Source: Bacteroidota bacterium (GTDB lineage: Bacteria; Bacteroidota; JABWAT01). From it: a DNA stretch of 64,000 bases. The translations under genes were made by a program, and so were the position numbers. Of this stretch, positions 33,037 to 42,850 are shown one piece after another (the first letter of the stretch is position 1; every line of letters starts with the position of its first letter). The notes beneath the pieces were generated by a model. That model was not told the origin of the DNA, did not search any database, and saw only the letters and a list, made by a program, of their open reading frames with translations. The stretch lies in NCBI GenBank assembly GCA_017303995.1, contig JAFLBE010000022.1, forward strand, positions 1 through 64,000, in the 5' to 3' direction.

Positions 33037-36000
33037 ATGCGAACCCTTTTTCTTCTTTTCTTCACTCTACTTCTTTCCTCAGAAGGATTTTCCCAATCCG
33101 ATAAAAACAGTTCCGCCGGGCAACCACGCTCATCCGGGACAAACGAAAGCTACCAATTCCTTCAAACCCGGTCCATGAAAATCTGGTTTCAGAATAATGG
33201 GGCAATTATTGACCCAAAAGGAAATTGGGCATGGGAATACCCCGTTAATTCCGGCAAATTAGTCATGTACTGTCAGGGATTTGCCCTTTCCGGCTATGTT
33301 GCCGGTGACTTAAGGGTATCCTGGATGACACCAGGAACAAGAGCAGAAGAGTGGCAGCCCGGCCCGATTAAAAATTTAAGTCCAGAAGAACCTGATAATC
33401 CCCGTTACCGGATTTACAAAGTAAAAGCAGGCGACACCTGGGAAAGCAACCCCGATGTGGCAAACTGGCCGGTTGCTCTCGGTGCTGAATGGGTGGATGA
33501 AGACAATAACGGGAAATATGAACCTGAGAAAGGCGATCATCCCCGGTTTCTTGGCGATCAGATGTTATGGTATGTGATCAATGACGGTGTTCCGAAAGAT
33601 CATTGGAACCGACGGTTTAAAACTGAATCCATGGGCATTGAAGCTCAGGTGACCGTTTTTTCACTTGAAGAAAAGACAGGGCTATCACCAGTCGTTTTTC
33701 TAAGGTACAAACTGATCAATAAAAGCAGAAATTTTATAGACAGCCTCATTTATTCGGTTTGGTCGGATCCTGATCTTGGGAACAGTGATGATGATTTGGG
33801 TGGTTTTGATTCCACAAGGTTTATGGGTTATGCCTATAACGAAAATAATAAGGATAGCAAATATGGCAATACTCCGCCTGCTATAGGGCATTCCATTTTA
33901 ATTGGCCCGGCAAAACCAACCAATAACCTGGCAGATACTTTATGGATTGATAAACATGCAAATCCAGGTATTAAGGCTTCCCGGTTAAAATCTGGTGTTG
34001 TATTTGTCCGTGGAAGAAATGACATGCCTGATCCTAATTATTCTATTGAAGCGAGGTATTATCAACTAGGGCGGCAATTTAATGGTGAATATTTTAATCC
34101 TTTGACCATTGGTTATAGAGGGACAATATTTAATAATCCCTTGATTCTATATCCCGGATATCCTGAACACGATACCGGGTGGCGGGATTCTCAAGGTGGA
34201 GATCGGCGTCTTTTAATGAACTCAGAACAGTTTTCTTTTGCCCCAGGCGATACCCAGGTGATTTATATTGCCTGCCTGATTGGTCAGGGATCTGATAACC
34301 TTCAAAGTCTGGCAAATTTAAGAAAACTGAATGATGCAGCTGCAATCGCATTAAATGATCTTATGATTCCCGACCCTGTTTTCCCGGGAATTTCTGATAG
34401 CAAAATATCATCCAATACTTCGGGAACAATCAGACTTGACCTGAAATCCCTTCCGAATTTCAAACCCACATTCAGACCGGCACCCGGTCATAGCTATGAA
34501 TTCAAAGGGTATCGTCTTCGTCAGCTGGTCCCGGGTGAAAATACCGGTGTGATTCTGAGAGAAATAACAGTAAAGAACGGACTGGATTCCCTTTACCAGA
34601 TTTCGTCTGATGGTTCTGAGAAAAAACTTGTTTTTACGACAGGTGAAACCTTCCCTCCGGAAGATGTCCCTTTTCTTGCTTATCCTGATTCAAGATTTGT
34701 GTTTGATATTGAAAGAGATGCACTGAGAAAAATCAGGTTCATCAATGGTGAAACGTATGAATTTGGGTTGACGGCATTATATACTGATCGGCAAAACCTG
34801 ATTCCGGTTTTAAACAAATGGGGAGATCAGGTCGGTTTCGGAAGCACCCAACCCCTTTTGGAGTCTGAAGAAAAGCGGGTCAGAATACTGTTCCGGGATG
34901 AAATTAAACCCGATTTGCCGGTAACCTCTGAGGTGTCATCAAAAAATGTAACTCATGTGGCTGGTCAGTCAACCGCCAAAGTAATAGTGGATGTTGTTGA
35001 CGGAGAAGAAATTAAAGATAACCAAAAGTATGTGCTGAACTTCTACCATCCTGAACAGGAAGGACCCGTAAACTGGAAATTATCATCAGAGGGTGTCACT
35101 TTTTTGGATTCTGTAGCCGCTTATTCAGGTATCAGCTTTTTAAAACCCATAGAAGGTCTTTCAGTCAGAGTGCTTTTACCTCCGCCGTTTATTCAGTCAG
35201 TGTCAAATATTGAAACCCCCTGGTGGGAGCAAACGCCAATCAGAACCCGGTCGGGGCTGAATCTGGTCATAAAAGGATCAACTGACCCGAAAGATGGTTT
35301 AAACAGATCCACACTCAATTTTAATGCTGCAGATACCTTTTATTCCAGATCAGGGCTTTCGTCCGCCAAAATCCGGAATTTTGAAATCGAGTTTTCAAAG
35401 TCAAATCCGTCGAAAGCTTACCGGTATATTTCAAATGTCACCCATACCAGAAAATCATTTGTTGTTGATCCATGGATACCCAAAACCATAAGCCGTGGTA
35501 CAACCGACAATGGAATTTGGGCGGGATTCACCACTATATCGACTGCTGATTTTCCAACCTTTGGGCGACTTACACAGGCAAGAAAGCCCGGAACCGGAAT
35601 TGTTTCTGTCCCTTTTCGAGTTTGGGACACCTCCTGGCGGGGTCCGAATGGTGAACGCCGGCAGCTTAAAGTTGGCCTAGTCGAAAATTATGCCTCAGGT
35701 TCTGCGGCTGGTTTTGTCAATGGAAACTGGGATGGTAAAGCAGAAGCAAAAGAAACCATTCTGATTTCAAATGAAACTTACGACCCCGGGCTGGTCATGC
35801 CTTCAGACACCCTTCATCTCGATAAATATATGGATTATCTTTTTCGCGGTGATACACTTTCAGGGTCGTGGATGGCCGCCTGGGAGCCCGTGGGAGATAC
35901 CCTGAGCTTGCAGGATGGACAATTCGTTTCAGTTTTAACTTCTGTTCCTGATTTGAATGATGTGTTTGAAATTTCAGGATTTAAAAGCGAATCGGTATGG

Positions 36001-36321
36001 TTGGAAGAAAGAACCCATTCGATCTTAAAACGGACAACCGTCTACCCGAATCCCTATATGGGATATAATTCTTTAGAAACCAGTGATGACCGTTTTGTAA
36101 CCCTGATCAATCTGCCCGAAAAAGCGACAATCAGGTTTTTTACTTTGAACGGAAATTTGATCAGAAAAGCAGAGAAAGATGACAACTCAAACCTGTTCAG
36201 GCTTCCCCTTTTAAATGAAAATGGCTACTTTATTGCTTCGGGAATTTACCTCATTCATATTGAAGCACCCGGTCTGGGAACAAAAGTTTTAAAACTGGCT
36301 GTTATCCAGAGGGAATGGTGA
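33037..36321 (+). CDS. Large secreted protein with type IX-like C-terminal domain
   Basis: A 1094-residue protein with signal peptide (residues 1-20, 'FTLLLSSEGFSQ'). The N-terminal 450 residues have the pattern of the long secreted proteins common in FCB genomes that describe calcium-binding 'DEDNNGKYEPEKGD' loops (about residues 152-165) and asparagine/aspartate-rich segments. The middle (about 600-950) is beta-rich without a recognised family. The C-terminal 90 residues begin 'TTVYPNPYMGYNSLE' and end 'TKVLKLAVIQREW', a FlgD/type IX-like sorting domain. The gene stands alone between repeat arrays. I cannot assign a function. Confidence 0.75.
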   Translation: MRTLFLLFFTLLLSSEGFSQSDKNSSAGQPRSSGTNESYQFLQTRSMKIWFQNNGAIIDPKGNWAWEYPVNSGKLVMYCQGFALSGYVAGDLRVSWMTPGTRAEEWQPGPIKNLSPEEPDNPRYRIYKVKAGDTWESNPDVANWPVALGAEWVDEDNNGKYEPEKGDHPRFLGDQMLWYVINDGVPKDHWNRRFKTESMGIEAQVTVFSLEEKTGLSPVVFLRYKLINKSRNFIDSLIYSVWSDPDLGNSDDDLGGFDSTRFMGYAYNENNKDSKYGNTPPAIGHSILIGPAKPTNNLADTLWIDKHANPGIKASRLKSGVVFVRGRNDMPDPNYSIEARYYQLGRQFNGEYFNPLTIGYRGTIFNNPLILYPGYPEHDTGWRDSQGGDRRLLMNSEQFSFAPGDTQVIYIACLIGQGSDNLQSLANLRKLNDAAAIALNDLMIPDPVFPGISDSKISSNTSGTIRLDLKSLPNFKPTFRPAPGHSYEFKGYRLRQLVPGENTGVILREITVKNGLDSLYQISSDGSEKKLVFTTGETFPPEDVPFLAYPDSRFVFDIERDALRKIRFINGETYEFGLTALYTDRQNLIPVLNKWGDQVGFGSTQPLLESEEKRVRILFRDEIKPDLPVTSEVSSKNVTHVAGQSTAKVIVDVVDGEEIKDNQKYVLNFYHPEQEGPVNWKLSSEGVTFLDSVAAYSGISFLKPIEGLSVRVLLPPPFIQSVSNIETPWWEQTPIRTRSGLNLVIKGSTDPKDGLNRSTLNFNAADTFYSRSGLSSAKIRNFEIEFSKSNPSKAYRYISNVTHTRKSFVVDPWIPKTISRGTTDNGIWAGFTTISTADFPTFGRLTQARKPGTGIVSVPFRVWDTSWRGPNGERRQLKVGLVENYASGSAAGFVNGNWDGKAEAKETILISNETYDPGLVMPSDTLHLDKYMDYLFRGDTLSGSWMAAWEPVGDTLSLQDGQFVSVLTSVPDLNDVFEISGFKSESVWLEERTHSILKRTTVYPNPYMGYNSLETSDDRFVTLINLPEKATIRFFTLNGNLIRKAEKDDNSNLFRLPLLNENGYFIASGIYLIHIEAPGLGTKVLKLAVIQREW

Positions 36322-36329
36322 GGCGGGGA

Positions 36330-36480
36330 TACGCTGTACGTTTACTGCCTGCCCCGAACGCTTTCGGGGCCGTACGCTGTACGTTTTACGCCGTACGTAG
36401 TACGGGAAACGCCTAACGAATAAGCATTACGAATCATTGTATTTAGCGTACCACGTACCCCGTAAAGCGTACCCCGTTCC
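36330..36480. repeat. 7-bp-period arrays (CGTACGT and GCGTACC families) with hairpin cassette
   Basis: The first part (36330-36405) has the CGTACGC units and the cassette at 36347-36370, identical to that at 32882-32905. The second part (36445-36478) is in register as AGCGTAC, CACGTAC, CCCGTAA and similar units. The spacer carries no gene. Confidence 0.75.
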
Positions 36481-36483
36481 TTA

Positions 36484-37530
36484 CTATTTTTTCCGGTTTA
36501 ACTGGTAAACCTGGTAATCTTCTTTAATTCCTTTGAGCTTGGCCTTATATCTGAAAATGGCCGGCATTTTTCTTAAATATTTCAGTGATCTCGGGTCATC
36601 GAAGATACTTTTTGAGATAAACACATCTCCCCCTTTGCTCAGATTCTGAACACGGGCAGCAATGTTCACCGTCGAACCGAAATAATCGATTTTCCCGTTC
36701 AGATTCACAACCAGAGCCGGACCTGCATGCAATCCCATTTTTATCACAACAGACGGGTTTTTCCCGGACAAGGTGAAGTGTTCCTGAATTTCAATTCCGG
36801 CATTGAGTCCATCTTCACTGTTTGAAAAGCTGGCCATAACTGCATCGCCAATGGTTTTAACGACCGTCCCGTTATTTCTTCCGATAATTTCATCCAAAAT
36901 CCCAAAATGTTCTCTCACAATCCGGTATGCATTGAGATCACCGATTTTTTCATAAAGTTCAGTTGAACCTTTCAAATCGGTAAAAAGCAGGGTGATGTTT
37001 TTGATTTTCAATCCACGGTCTTCAGATACCACTTCATTCGAAAAATTGTGTCTGAAGTAAGCATTGTTCAGCAGATCAGACCCAGTTATGCCATGATCGT
37101 GAGCCATCGCCTGGCTGTTTCTTACAGATTCCGGAACGGGAATCAGATTTTCAGAAACTGAAAAAATGACCTGAAGATTTTCATCAACTGAAAGATCAAA
37201 GCCAACATCACACATGGGGCAGAATGAAGCTTCCTCAACCGTGTTTAGTGACGACGCATGATGAGTCACACCCGAACATTTCGGGCAGCAGGTGCTCCAG
37301 TCAATATCCATCAAACCATGTTTGACTGATTTTAAAAGTAAAGTGACCGCCGGATATTTTGAAAGCCCCAGTGTTTTTCTGAAATCTTCAGACCGGATCG
37401 GATGCAGTTTTTCCGGATCTGTTTTGGTGATATAATCCCTCAGTTTCACAGCAAGTTCAGGTTCAACACGGTCGGTTTGAAGGCTTGCCATCCGCGAATT
37501 CAGGTAGGTGAGTGCATCGTTGCTTAACAT
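36484..37530 (-). CDS. Class III adenylate cyclase with N-terminal zinc-ribbon-like region
   Basis: The enzyme makes cAMP from ATP. In this 348-residue protein the cyclase domain is residues 175-345. Metal-binding Asp185 is in 'LLFTDLKGSTELYEKIGD' and Asp229 in 'VVKTIGDAVMASFS'. Base-recognising Lys225 and Asp282 ('KIDYFGSTVNIAARV') are the adenylate pair, and Asn289 and Arg293 complete the active site. Before it, residues 1-80 are helical and Cys82/Cys85 with Cys104/Cys107 form two Cys-x2-Cys pairs of zinc-ribbon type. No membrane helix is seen, so it is cytosolic. A Crp-family protein able to bind cAMP is encoded at 12440. Confidence 0.9.
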   Translation of the reverse strand: MLSNDALTYLNSRMASLQTDRVEPELAVKLRDYITKTDPEKLHPIRSEDFRKTLGLSKYPAVTLLLKSVKHGLMDIDWSTCCPKCSGVTHHASSLNTVEEASFCPMCDVGFDLSVDENLQVIFSVSENLIPVPESVRNSQAMAHDHGITGSDLLNNAYFRHNFSNEVVSEDRGLKIKNITLLFTDLKGSTELYEKIGDLNAYRIVREHFGILDEIIGRNNGTVVKTIGDAVMASFSNSEDGLNAGIEIQEHFTLSGKNPSVVIKMGLHAGPALVVNLNGKIDYFGSTVNIAARVQNLSKGGDVFISKSIFDDPRSLKYLRKMPAIFRYKAKLKGIKEDYQVYQLNRKK

Positions 37531-37670
37531 AATGGGCTTTCCTGTTTATTCAATTTTCTGATTGGTCGGCTGATCTTTCTGATTCCTGACAAAATAAAAC
37601 ATTCAAGGCCTTCATTTTCGTTTCACTTTTAATCGGCGTATTTTCGCAGTTCTTTAATCTGGATTTCAAA

Positions 37671-38507
37671 ATGAATGATTTTATTGCCTCAATAATTCTC
37701 GGTATCGTTGAAGGTTTAACCGAATTTATTCCGGTTTCTTCTACCGGACACCTCATTCTTGCCCACCATTTGCTGTTTGGCGGTGAACAAATGGAAGGAT
37801 TCTGGTCGACTTTTGAAGTTGTCATCCAGCTGGGCGCTATTCTGGCCGTTGTTGTTTTGTATAAAGATCGGTTTCTTTCTCTTTTCGGATTTAATCGGGC
37901 TGCAGGTGAACCTTTTCCTGCAATCCGGTCCTTGTTTTTGCCTGATTCAGGAATGGGGCTGATTCATATTGCAATCGCCATTGCCCCGGCTTTTCTTTTC
38001 GGTTTTCTGCTTCACGGTTACATCAAATCAAATCTGTTTTCCCCGCTGACTGTTATCATCGGACTTGTCATTGGTGGCGTCATTATGGTTTGGGTTGCCG
38101 GAAGGAAAATTGAACATCCGTCTGATTCGCTGGATGAAGTTTCTTACAAACAGGCTGCCTGGATCGGAATCGGACAATGTCTCTCACTTTGGCCCGGAGT
38201 CTCCCGGTCTGGCGCAACCATTATTTCTGGGATTCTTACCGGACTTTCTCAAAAAACCGCAGCAGAGTTTTCGTTTATTGTTGCCGTGCCGGTCATGATT
38301 GCAGCCACGGGTTATGACTTCCTGAAAAGCTACCAGTATTTCAACTCAGAAAACCTGATGGTTCTGGCTGTTGGGTTTGTGGTTTCTTTTATCGTTGCCG
38401 TTGCAGCAATTAAATGGTTTGTCAGCTTTCTCGGAAAAGTTGGTCTCGGTCCGTTTGGCTGGTACCGCATCGTAGCTGGTCTTGCCTTCTGGTGGATTGT
38501 TCTTTAG
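37671..38507 (+). CDS. uppP: Undecaprenyl-diphosphatase (BacA/UppP family)
   Basis: The enzyme dephosphorylates undecaprenyl diphosphate to recycle the lipid carrier of cell-wall synthesis and gives bacitracin resistance when abundant. The 278-residue membrane protein has the N-terminal 'LGIVEGLTEFIPVSSTGHLIL' (residues 10-30, with the catalytic Glu) and 'WPGVSRSGATIISGI' (about 175-189), both diagnostic. Around eight helices are visible. The gene is divergent from the cyclase gene. Confidence 0.95.
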   Translation: MNDFIASIILGIVEGLTEFIPVSSTGHLILAHHLLFGGEQMEGFWSTFEVVIQLGAILAVVVLYKDRFLSLFGFNRAAGEPFPAIRSLFLPDSGMGLIHIAIAIAPAFLFGFLLHGYIKSNLFSPLTVIIGLVIGGVIMVWVAGRKIEHPSDSLDEVSYKQAAWIGIGQCLSLWPGVSRSGATIISGILTGLSQKTAAEFSFIVAVPVMIAATGYDFLKSYQYFNSENLMVLAVGFVVSFIVAVAAIKWFVSFLGKVGLGPFGWYRIVAGLAFWWIVL

Positions 38508-38508
38508 G

Positions 38509-38648
38509 AAGCTATTAGCTGTTGGCTTGTAGCTTTTAGGTAATTCAAATCCCCCTCAGACGGAGGGGGCAGGGGGGTGGGTTTTCAATTCCACAAATCT
38601 TCCTTGATGCTTTACCTAACAGCCAACAGCTAATAGCTAACAGCCAAA
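38509..38648. repeat. TTAGCTG-type 7-bp arrays flanking a CCCCCTC hairpin repeat
   Basis: Heptamers of the TTAGCTG family at 38509-38541 and their inverse AACAGCT at 38614-38648 surround a hairpin at 38549-38588 (CCCCCTCAGACGGAGGGGG followed by AGGGGGGTGGGTTTT). Another array of this family is at 60982-61010. Confidence 0.7.
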
Positions 38649-38651
38649 ACC

Positions 38652-41600
38652 CTACTTCCCCCCATACCCCACCGGAAATTCCATAATAACTGTGGTGCCT
38701 TTGCCCGGTTCAGAGCTCAGAGAAATAGCACCGTCGTGATTCTGAAGAATCTGATAGGCAATTGAAAGTCCGAGGCCTTTGTTTTTACCAATCGGTCGTG
38801 TGGTGAAAAACGGATCGAAAATCTGTGGCAGCGTTTTTGAATCCATTCCGTGACCCGAGTCTGTAATTAGTACACGAATTCGGTCACCTGCAGGTTCGGT
38901 CTTGATATGTATTGAACCTGTGCCATCAATTGATTCGACAGCATTGACAAGAACATTCATTAAAACTTGATTGATTTGCCCGGGATAACCTTCGATTTCA
39001 GGTAAACTGTCATATTCAGTTGTAACCGTTATTTTTTCACTTGTCATATTACTTAGTAATAATACTGCAGCATCCAGACTATCATTCAGATTGAGTTTTT
39101 TGACTTCATCTTCATCAAGACGGGTGAAATTTCTCAGAGATTGAACAATTCCGATGGTACGTGACGTGCCAGATTCAATTCCATCAAGCAATACATTGAT
39201 TTCCTTCGCCAAATCGTGCGGATTTGTTTCATGAAGCAAGTGGCTGAGTTTTTCAACTTTTGCTGTCTGCGGAAGGTCACTCCTGATCAGATCAGAAATT
39301 GACGAAAGGAGTTCAGAAATATCAGCAATGTCTTGTTTTAAAGGTGGTAGTGCACTGTGAATAAAATTGACCGGATTATTGATTTCATGAGCAATTCCAC
39401 CGGTTAAAATGCCAAGGGAGGCCATTTTTTCTGATTGGACAAGCTGGGTTTGCACGGATTTAAGGTCGTTCATTGCGAGTTGCAGTTCTGACGTCCGGAT
39501 GGCGACCTTTTTCTCAAGGGCTTCATTTTCATTTTTATATTGATTCATCCATTTCAGAATAATTGCCCAGAGTAAACTTCCGCCAACTAATACATAAATA
39601 AAAATCATCCACCAGGTTCGGTACCAGGGGGGAAGAATTTTGAACCTGAAGGAAGTTTCTGGAGAGGATTTCCCATTTGAAAGTGTGGCTACAACCCTAA
39701 ACGTATAGACCCCTTCCGGCAGGTTTGTATATTCTTTCTCATGGAAGGACGTCCAGTCAGACCAGAAATCATCAAATCCATCAAGAATGGTTCTGAATTT
39801 GACCGTTTGACCGCTTTGAAAATCGGGGAATGAATAGGAAAATGCGACTCTGTTATTTTCAAATCGCAGTTTTGGCGACTCTGATTCAGGCAACGGATCA
39901 TATAAAACCCAATCTGCCCCGGCTGTTACCTGACGGATTAGTGGGCGAATGACCGGCGGTTTCAGTAATTGAAATTGCCTGTCAAGGCGGAATAACCCTT
40001 CAGTTCCACCGATCCAGATTGTGCCATCTGCTTCCGGATAAATCGCCCAGAATTCCATTGGTGGAAGTTTTGAAAACAGAGTTGAATCCCTGATAACATA
40101 TCCGCCAAATCCAGGTGACAAAAGCAAACGGTTGTCGGTAATCAAATCACCCGAGGGGGTCAGACCAAGTTTATAAATAGCAGTTTCACGTCTGGATCCG
40201 AAAAATTTTTCACCAGCCGGTTCGAATTTTTGGTTTGCAGGGTTGAAAAGGAAAGGTCCGTTTTGAGTTGCAACGGTAATTCCAACAGGTAAAGAATAAA
40301 CCTGAAGAAAATTACTTCCCGGAAGTCCATCCGCCTCTGAAAAGGTTCTGATATCCTCTGGTTCTTTTTCTGTAAGTGAAGTTTCTGCAATTCTGATCAA
40401 GCCTGAAAGGCGGGTGCTGATCCAGATAAATCCGTCAGGTGAACGGGTGAGTCCCATAATTTCACCAGAAATGCCGGGTGCAATTTTTCTCGGATTTAAT
40501 CCGGAGGGGAAAAACTGAAGTCCGGATCGAAGACCTGCTAAAAGTCCGTTATTGAGTGGTAAAAGAGAATAGGCAGCATCTTTGCTGATAAATTCCGACT
40601 TTAATCCAGCTATTTTAAGAATCCCATCATTGGTAGCAGCATACAACTTTCCCTTGAAAACTGCCAGGTCCCAAACCTGGGTTAACGGACCTTCAATTCG
40701 TTCTGCTCCCGTTTCACCAATCCGGTTAAGACCAGATCCGGTTGCAACGTACAAATGTCCATCGAACCGGATGATGTCATAAACACTTCCGTCAAGCCCG
40801 ATGGTTTCATTCCAGTAACTAACCGGTGAATGGTAATCAACCCTTGTGATTCCTCTTTCATGGCAAATCCAGAGAAACCCCTGACGGTCTTCCATGACTG
40901 AATAGACTTTGTTTTCCCTCAGACCTTTGCTTTTGGTAAGAACTTCAGACAAAAGGCCATCGGGTGTCAAAATGATGACGCCACCCAAAAGAGTTGAGAG
41001 TACCAGATTTCCATTGCTCAGGATGGTTCCTGAATAAACCCGGTTTTCTGCAACGAATTTATCGGCTTCAAGAAAACGGGAATCCTTTTTTAAAGTGTTT
41101 TGGGAAAGGGAAAACACCCAAAGACCAGAGTTTCTTGCAGCAATGAGTACTTTTTGATCAGGAAGCGGAAGGATAGCAAAAATCTCATCAGTTATGAAAT
41201 AGTCACCGCCGGGTAAAGGTTGAACCTGTTGATTGGCAATCTCAACGAGTCCTGTTCCTTTTTCTCTGGAAAAAATCCGGTCGTGAACCAGCCAGGCATT
41301 TTGAAACTGAGTTTTTGGGCGGATGATGGATACAGAAGTATCCGTCCTGACAATTATTCCATTCGGAGAAATAAAATAAACCTGGTCGTTTACTGAAAGA
41401 ATTTTTCTGACTACGGTTACTTTAAAAGTAGAGTCAGGTAGACTTCCATTCAGAGAAAAAAACTCCTGCTGTCGGTTTGATCCTCGTTTGAGGTAACCAA
41501 TCTGACCTTCAGCCCCAACCCAAATCGTTCCGTCTTTTCCAATAGCAAGGGTTCGTACAACCGAACTGTCATCGGTAACCGGGATCAGATTCCAGAAATG

Positions 41601-41819
41601 ACCATCAAAGGTCAGAACACCGTCATTGTTGGCAAAGTAAATAAGTCCTGAAGGATCCTGAACCGAACCCCAGTTCTGGTTTCCTGCAGGAAATTGCTGG
41701 CGGGTAAAAACTGATGTGAATCGTTTTCCAATTTCAAATAAAGGCGTACTTTGGGCATGAACCAGAAAAGGAACAGCCAAAGCAAGTAAGAGGAAGGTGC
41801 GGGTTAAACAGGTCATCAT
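38652..41819 (-). CDS. Two-component sensor with Reg_prop propeller, Y_Y_Y domain and histidine kinase
   Basis: A 1055-residue membrane sensor of the hybrid-two-component type without receiver or regulator parts. Residues 1-22 are a signal peptide; about 40-620 are propeller blades ('GTIWVGAEGQIGYLKRG', 'GFLWICHERGITRVD', 'GTIWIGGTEGLFRLD'); about 630-720 is the Y_Y_Y domain ('LPEGVYTFRVVATLSNGKSS'); one helix near 735-755 crosses the membrane; the kinase has the H box 'GGIAHEINNPVNFIHSALPP' and an ATPase domain with 'NVLVNAVESIDG', 'ITDSGHGMD' and 'GKNKGLGLSIAYQI'. Such sensors usually detect polysaccharides. No response regulator is next to it. Confidence 0.9.
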   Translation of the reverse strand: MMTCLTRTFLLLALAVPFLVHAQSTPLFEIGKRFTSVFTRQQFPAGNQNWGSVQDPSGLIYFANNDGVLTFDGHFWNLIPVTDDSSVVRTLAIGKDGTIWVGAEGQIGYLKRGSNRQQEFFSLNGSLPDSTFKVTVVRKILSVNDQVYFISPNGIIVRTDTSVSIIRPKTQFQNAWLVHDRIFSREKGTGLVEIANQQVQPLPGGDYFITDEIFAILPLPDQKVLIAARNSGLWVFSLSQNTLKKDSRFLEADKFVAENRVYSGTILSNGNLVLSTLLGGVIILTPDGLLSEVLTKSKGLRENKVYSVMEDRQGFLWICHERGITRVDYHSPVSYWNETIGLDGSVYDIIRFDGHLYVATGSGLNRIGETGAERIEGPLTQVWDLAVFKGKLYAATNDGILKIAGLKSEFISKDAAYSLLPLNNGLLAGLRSGLQFFPSGLNPRKIAPGISGEIMGLTRSPDGFIWISTRLSGLIRIAETSLTEKEPEDIRTFSEADGLPGSNFLQVYSLPVGITVATQNGPFLFNPANQKFEPAGEKFFGSRRETAIYKLGLTPSGDLITDNRLLLSPGFGGYVIRDSTLFSKLPPMEFWAIYPEADGTIWIGGTEGLFRLDRQFQLLKPPVIRPLIRQVTAGADWVLYDPLPESESPKLRFENNRVAFSYSFPDFQSGQTVKFRTILDGFDDFWSDWTSFHEKEYTNLPEGVYTFRVVATLSNGKSSPETSFRFKILPPWYRTWWMIFIYVLVGGSLLWAIILKWMNQYKNENEALEKKVAIRTSELQLAMNDLKSVQTQLVQSEKMASLGILTGGIAHEINNPVNFIHSALPPLKQDIADISELLSSISDLIRSDLPQTAKVEKLSHLLHETNPHDLAKEINVLLDGIESGTSRTIGIVQSLRNFTRLDEDEVKKLNLNDSLDAAVLLLSNMTSEKITVTTEYDSLPEIEGYPGQINQVLMNVLVNAVESIDGTGSIHIKTEPAGDRIRVLITDSGHGMDSKTLPQIFDPFFTTRPIGKNKGLGLSIAYQILQNHDGAISLSSEPGKGTTVIMEFPVGYGGK

Positions 41820-41931
41820 ACATTAATTTACCAAGTTGGAAAGGATTTTCAAACCGATGTGTCCGAAATTGATAAACAGGTAGGTATAAACGTGATCTGA
41901 ATAAAAGAAAAAAGCAGAAAAAAGGGGAAAT

Positions 41932-41965
41932 AAAAAAGCCGGTTTCATTTTTGAAACCGGCTTTT
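41932..41965 (-). terminator. Terminator of the DUF2231 gene
   Basis: The stem AAAAGCCGGTTTCA pairs with TGAAACCGGCTTTT around TTTT; the T run needed for termination is on the minus strand, which is the direction of the gene at 41971. Confidence 0.88.
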
Positions 41966-41970
41966 ATTTG

Positions 41971-42804
41971 TTAACGAAGAGATTTAACGTAGGCACTTTC
42001 AGGGAAGAGATCAATCAGTCGTTGCTTGATTGCCAGTTGCCCGGTTGTGTCATTAATCATGGTATACGCTTTGTATTTTGCAACCAGAGCGTCATAATAT
42101 TGACGGCTTTTCGGGTCTTTAATCAGGTTAAGTGTCTGATCGAGGATCGTAAGCGCTTCGGCAGGGTTGTTTAGTTGCTGAAAAAGAAACTGAGCCTGCA
42201 TAATTTTAAAATCAGTATTTTCAGGAAGTTGAATTTCAATTTCACGGAAAAGAGAATAAACCGCAGGAATATCATTTTTATCAATCATGTACTGCAATTT
42301 ATTGTAATAATAGGCATAAGTCTGGCGTTTAATTGATTCCTGAGTGTGTTCTCTGACCGCACCGGCAACGTGGTAATCAGAAACCAGATTTCCACCCTTG
42401 GTTCCGGTCATCAGAATTGCGTAAGAGCACCAGATTCCGGCTGCAAGAACCAGAAAGTAACTGATATCCTGGTTGAACCGTAGTGCAGAATCCTTAAAGC
42501 GGATATAGAAAAAGGTAAGAACTGTCAGGCCGACTGCAGACCAGGTTGAAATCGAAGCCCAGAGTGCATGCTGTTCAATTGCATCATGTACACCTGGAAT
42601 TCCCGAAACCAGAGATTCAACCTGTTCTCCTGAAAAGTAAGAGAGTACAAGTGAAAGTGATGAAAAAACAAAAAGGGTAAGAGATGTATTCAATAGCCAT
42701 TCCTGATAAGTAAACCGGTAAATAATGTAAACCAGTAAACCGGCTGGAATCAGTGCGATAGAAAAATGTGCGATTACAGGGTGAAGTTCCGCGAACCATT
42801 GCAT
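41971..42804 (-). CDS. DUF2231-like membrane protein with C-terminal TPR-like region
   Basis: A 277-residue protein. Residues 1-140 hold about four hydrophobic helices, opening 'WFAELHPVIAHFSIALIPAG', the 'HP-x3-HF' pattern of the DUF2231 family, with the later 'GVHDAIEQHALWA' and 'GTKGGNLVSDYHVAG' completing it. Residues 180-275 are soluble and alpha-helical with TPR-like spacing ('NPAEALTILDQTLNLI', 'DTTGQLAIKQRLIDLFPESAY'). The fusion is not usual for DUF2231, whose own function is unknown. A good AAAAGGAG ribosome site precedes the ATG. Confidence 0.75.
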   Translation of the reverse strand: MQWFAELHPVIAHFSIALIPAGLLVYIIYRFTYQEWLLNTSLTLFVFSSLSLVLSYFSGEQVESLVSGIPGVHDAIEQHALWASISTWSAVGLTVLTFFYIRFKDSALRFNQDISYFLVLAAGIWCSYAILMTGTKGGNLVSDYHVAGAVREHTQESIKRQTYAYYYNKLQYMIDKNDIPAVYSLFREIEIQLPENTDFKIMQAQFLFQQLNNPAEALTILDQTLNLIKDPKSRQYYDALVAKYKAYTMINDTTGQLAIKQRLIDLFPESAYVKSLR

Positions 42805-42850
42805 AATTGCCGTACTCCTTTTAGATTTATATTTTGAATTAAAACTGGGT

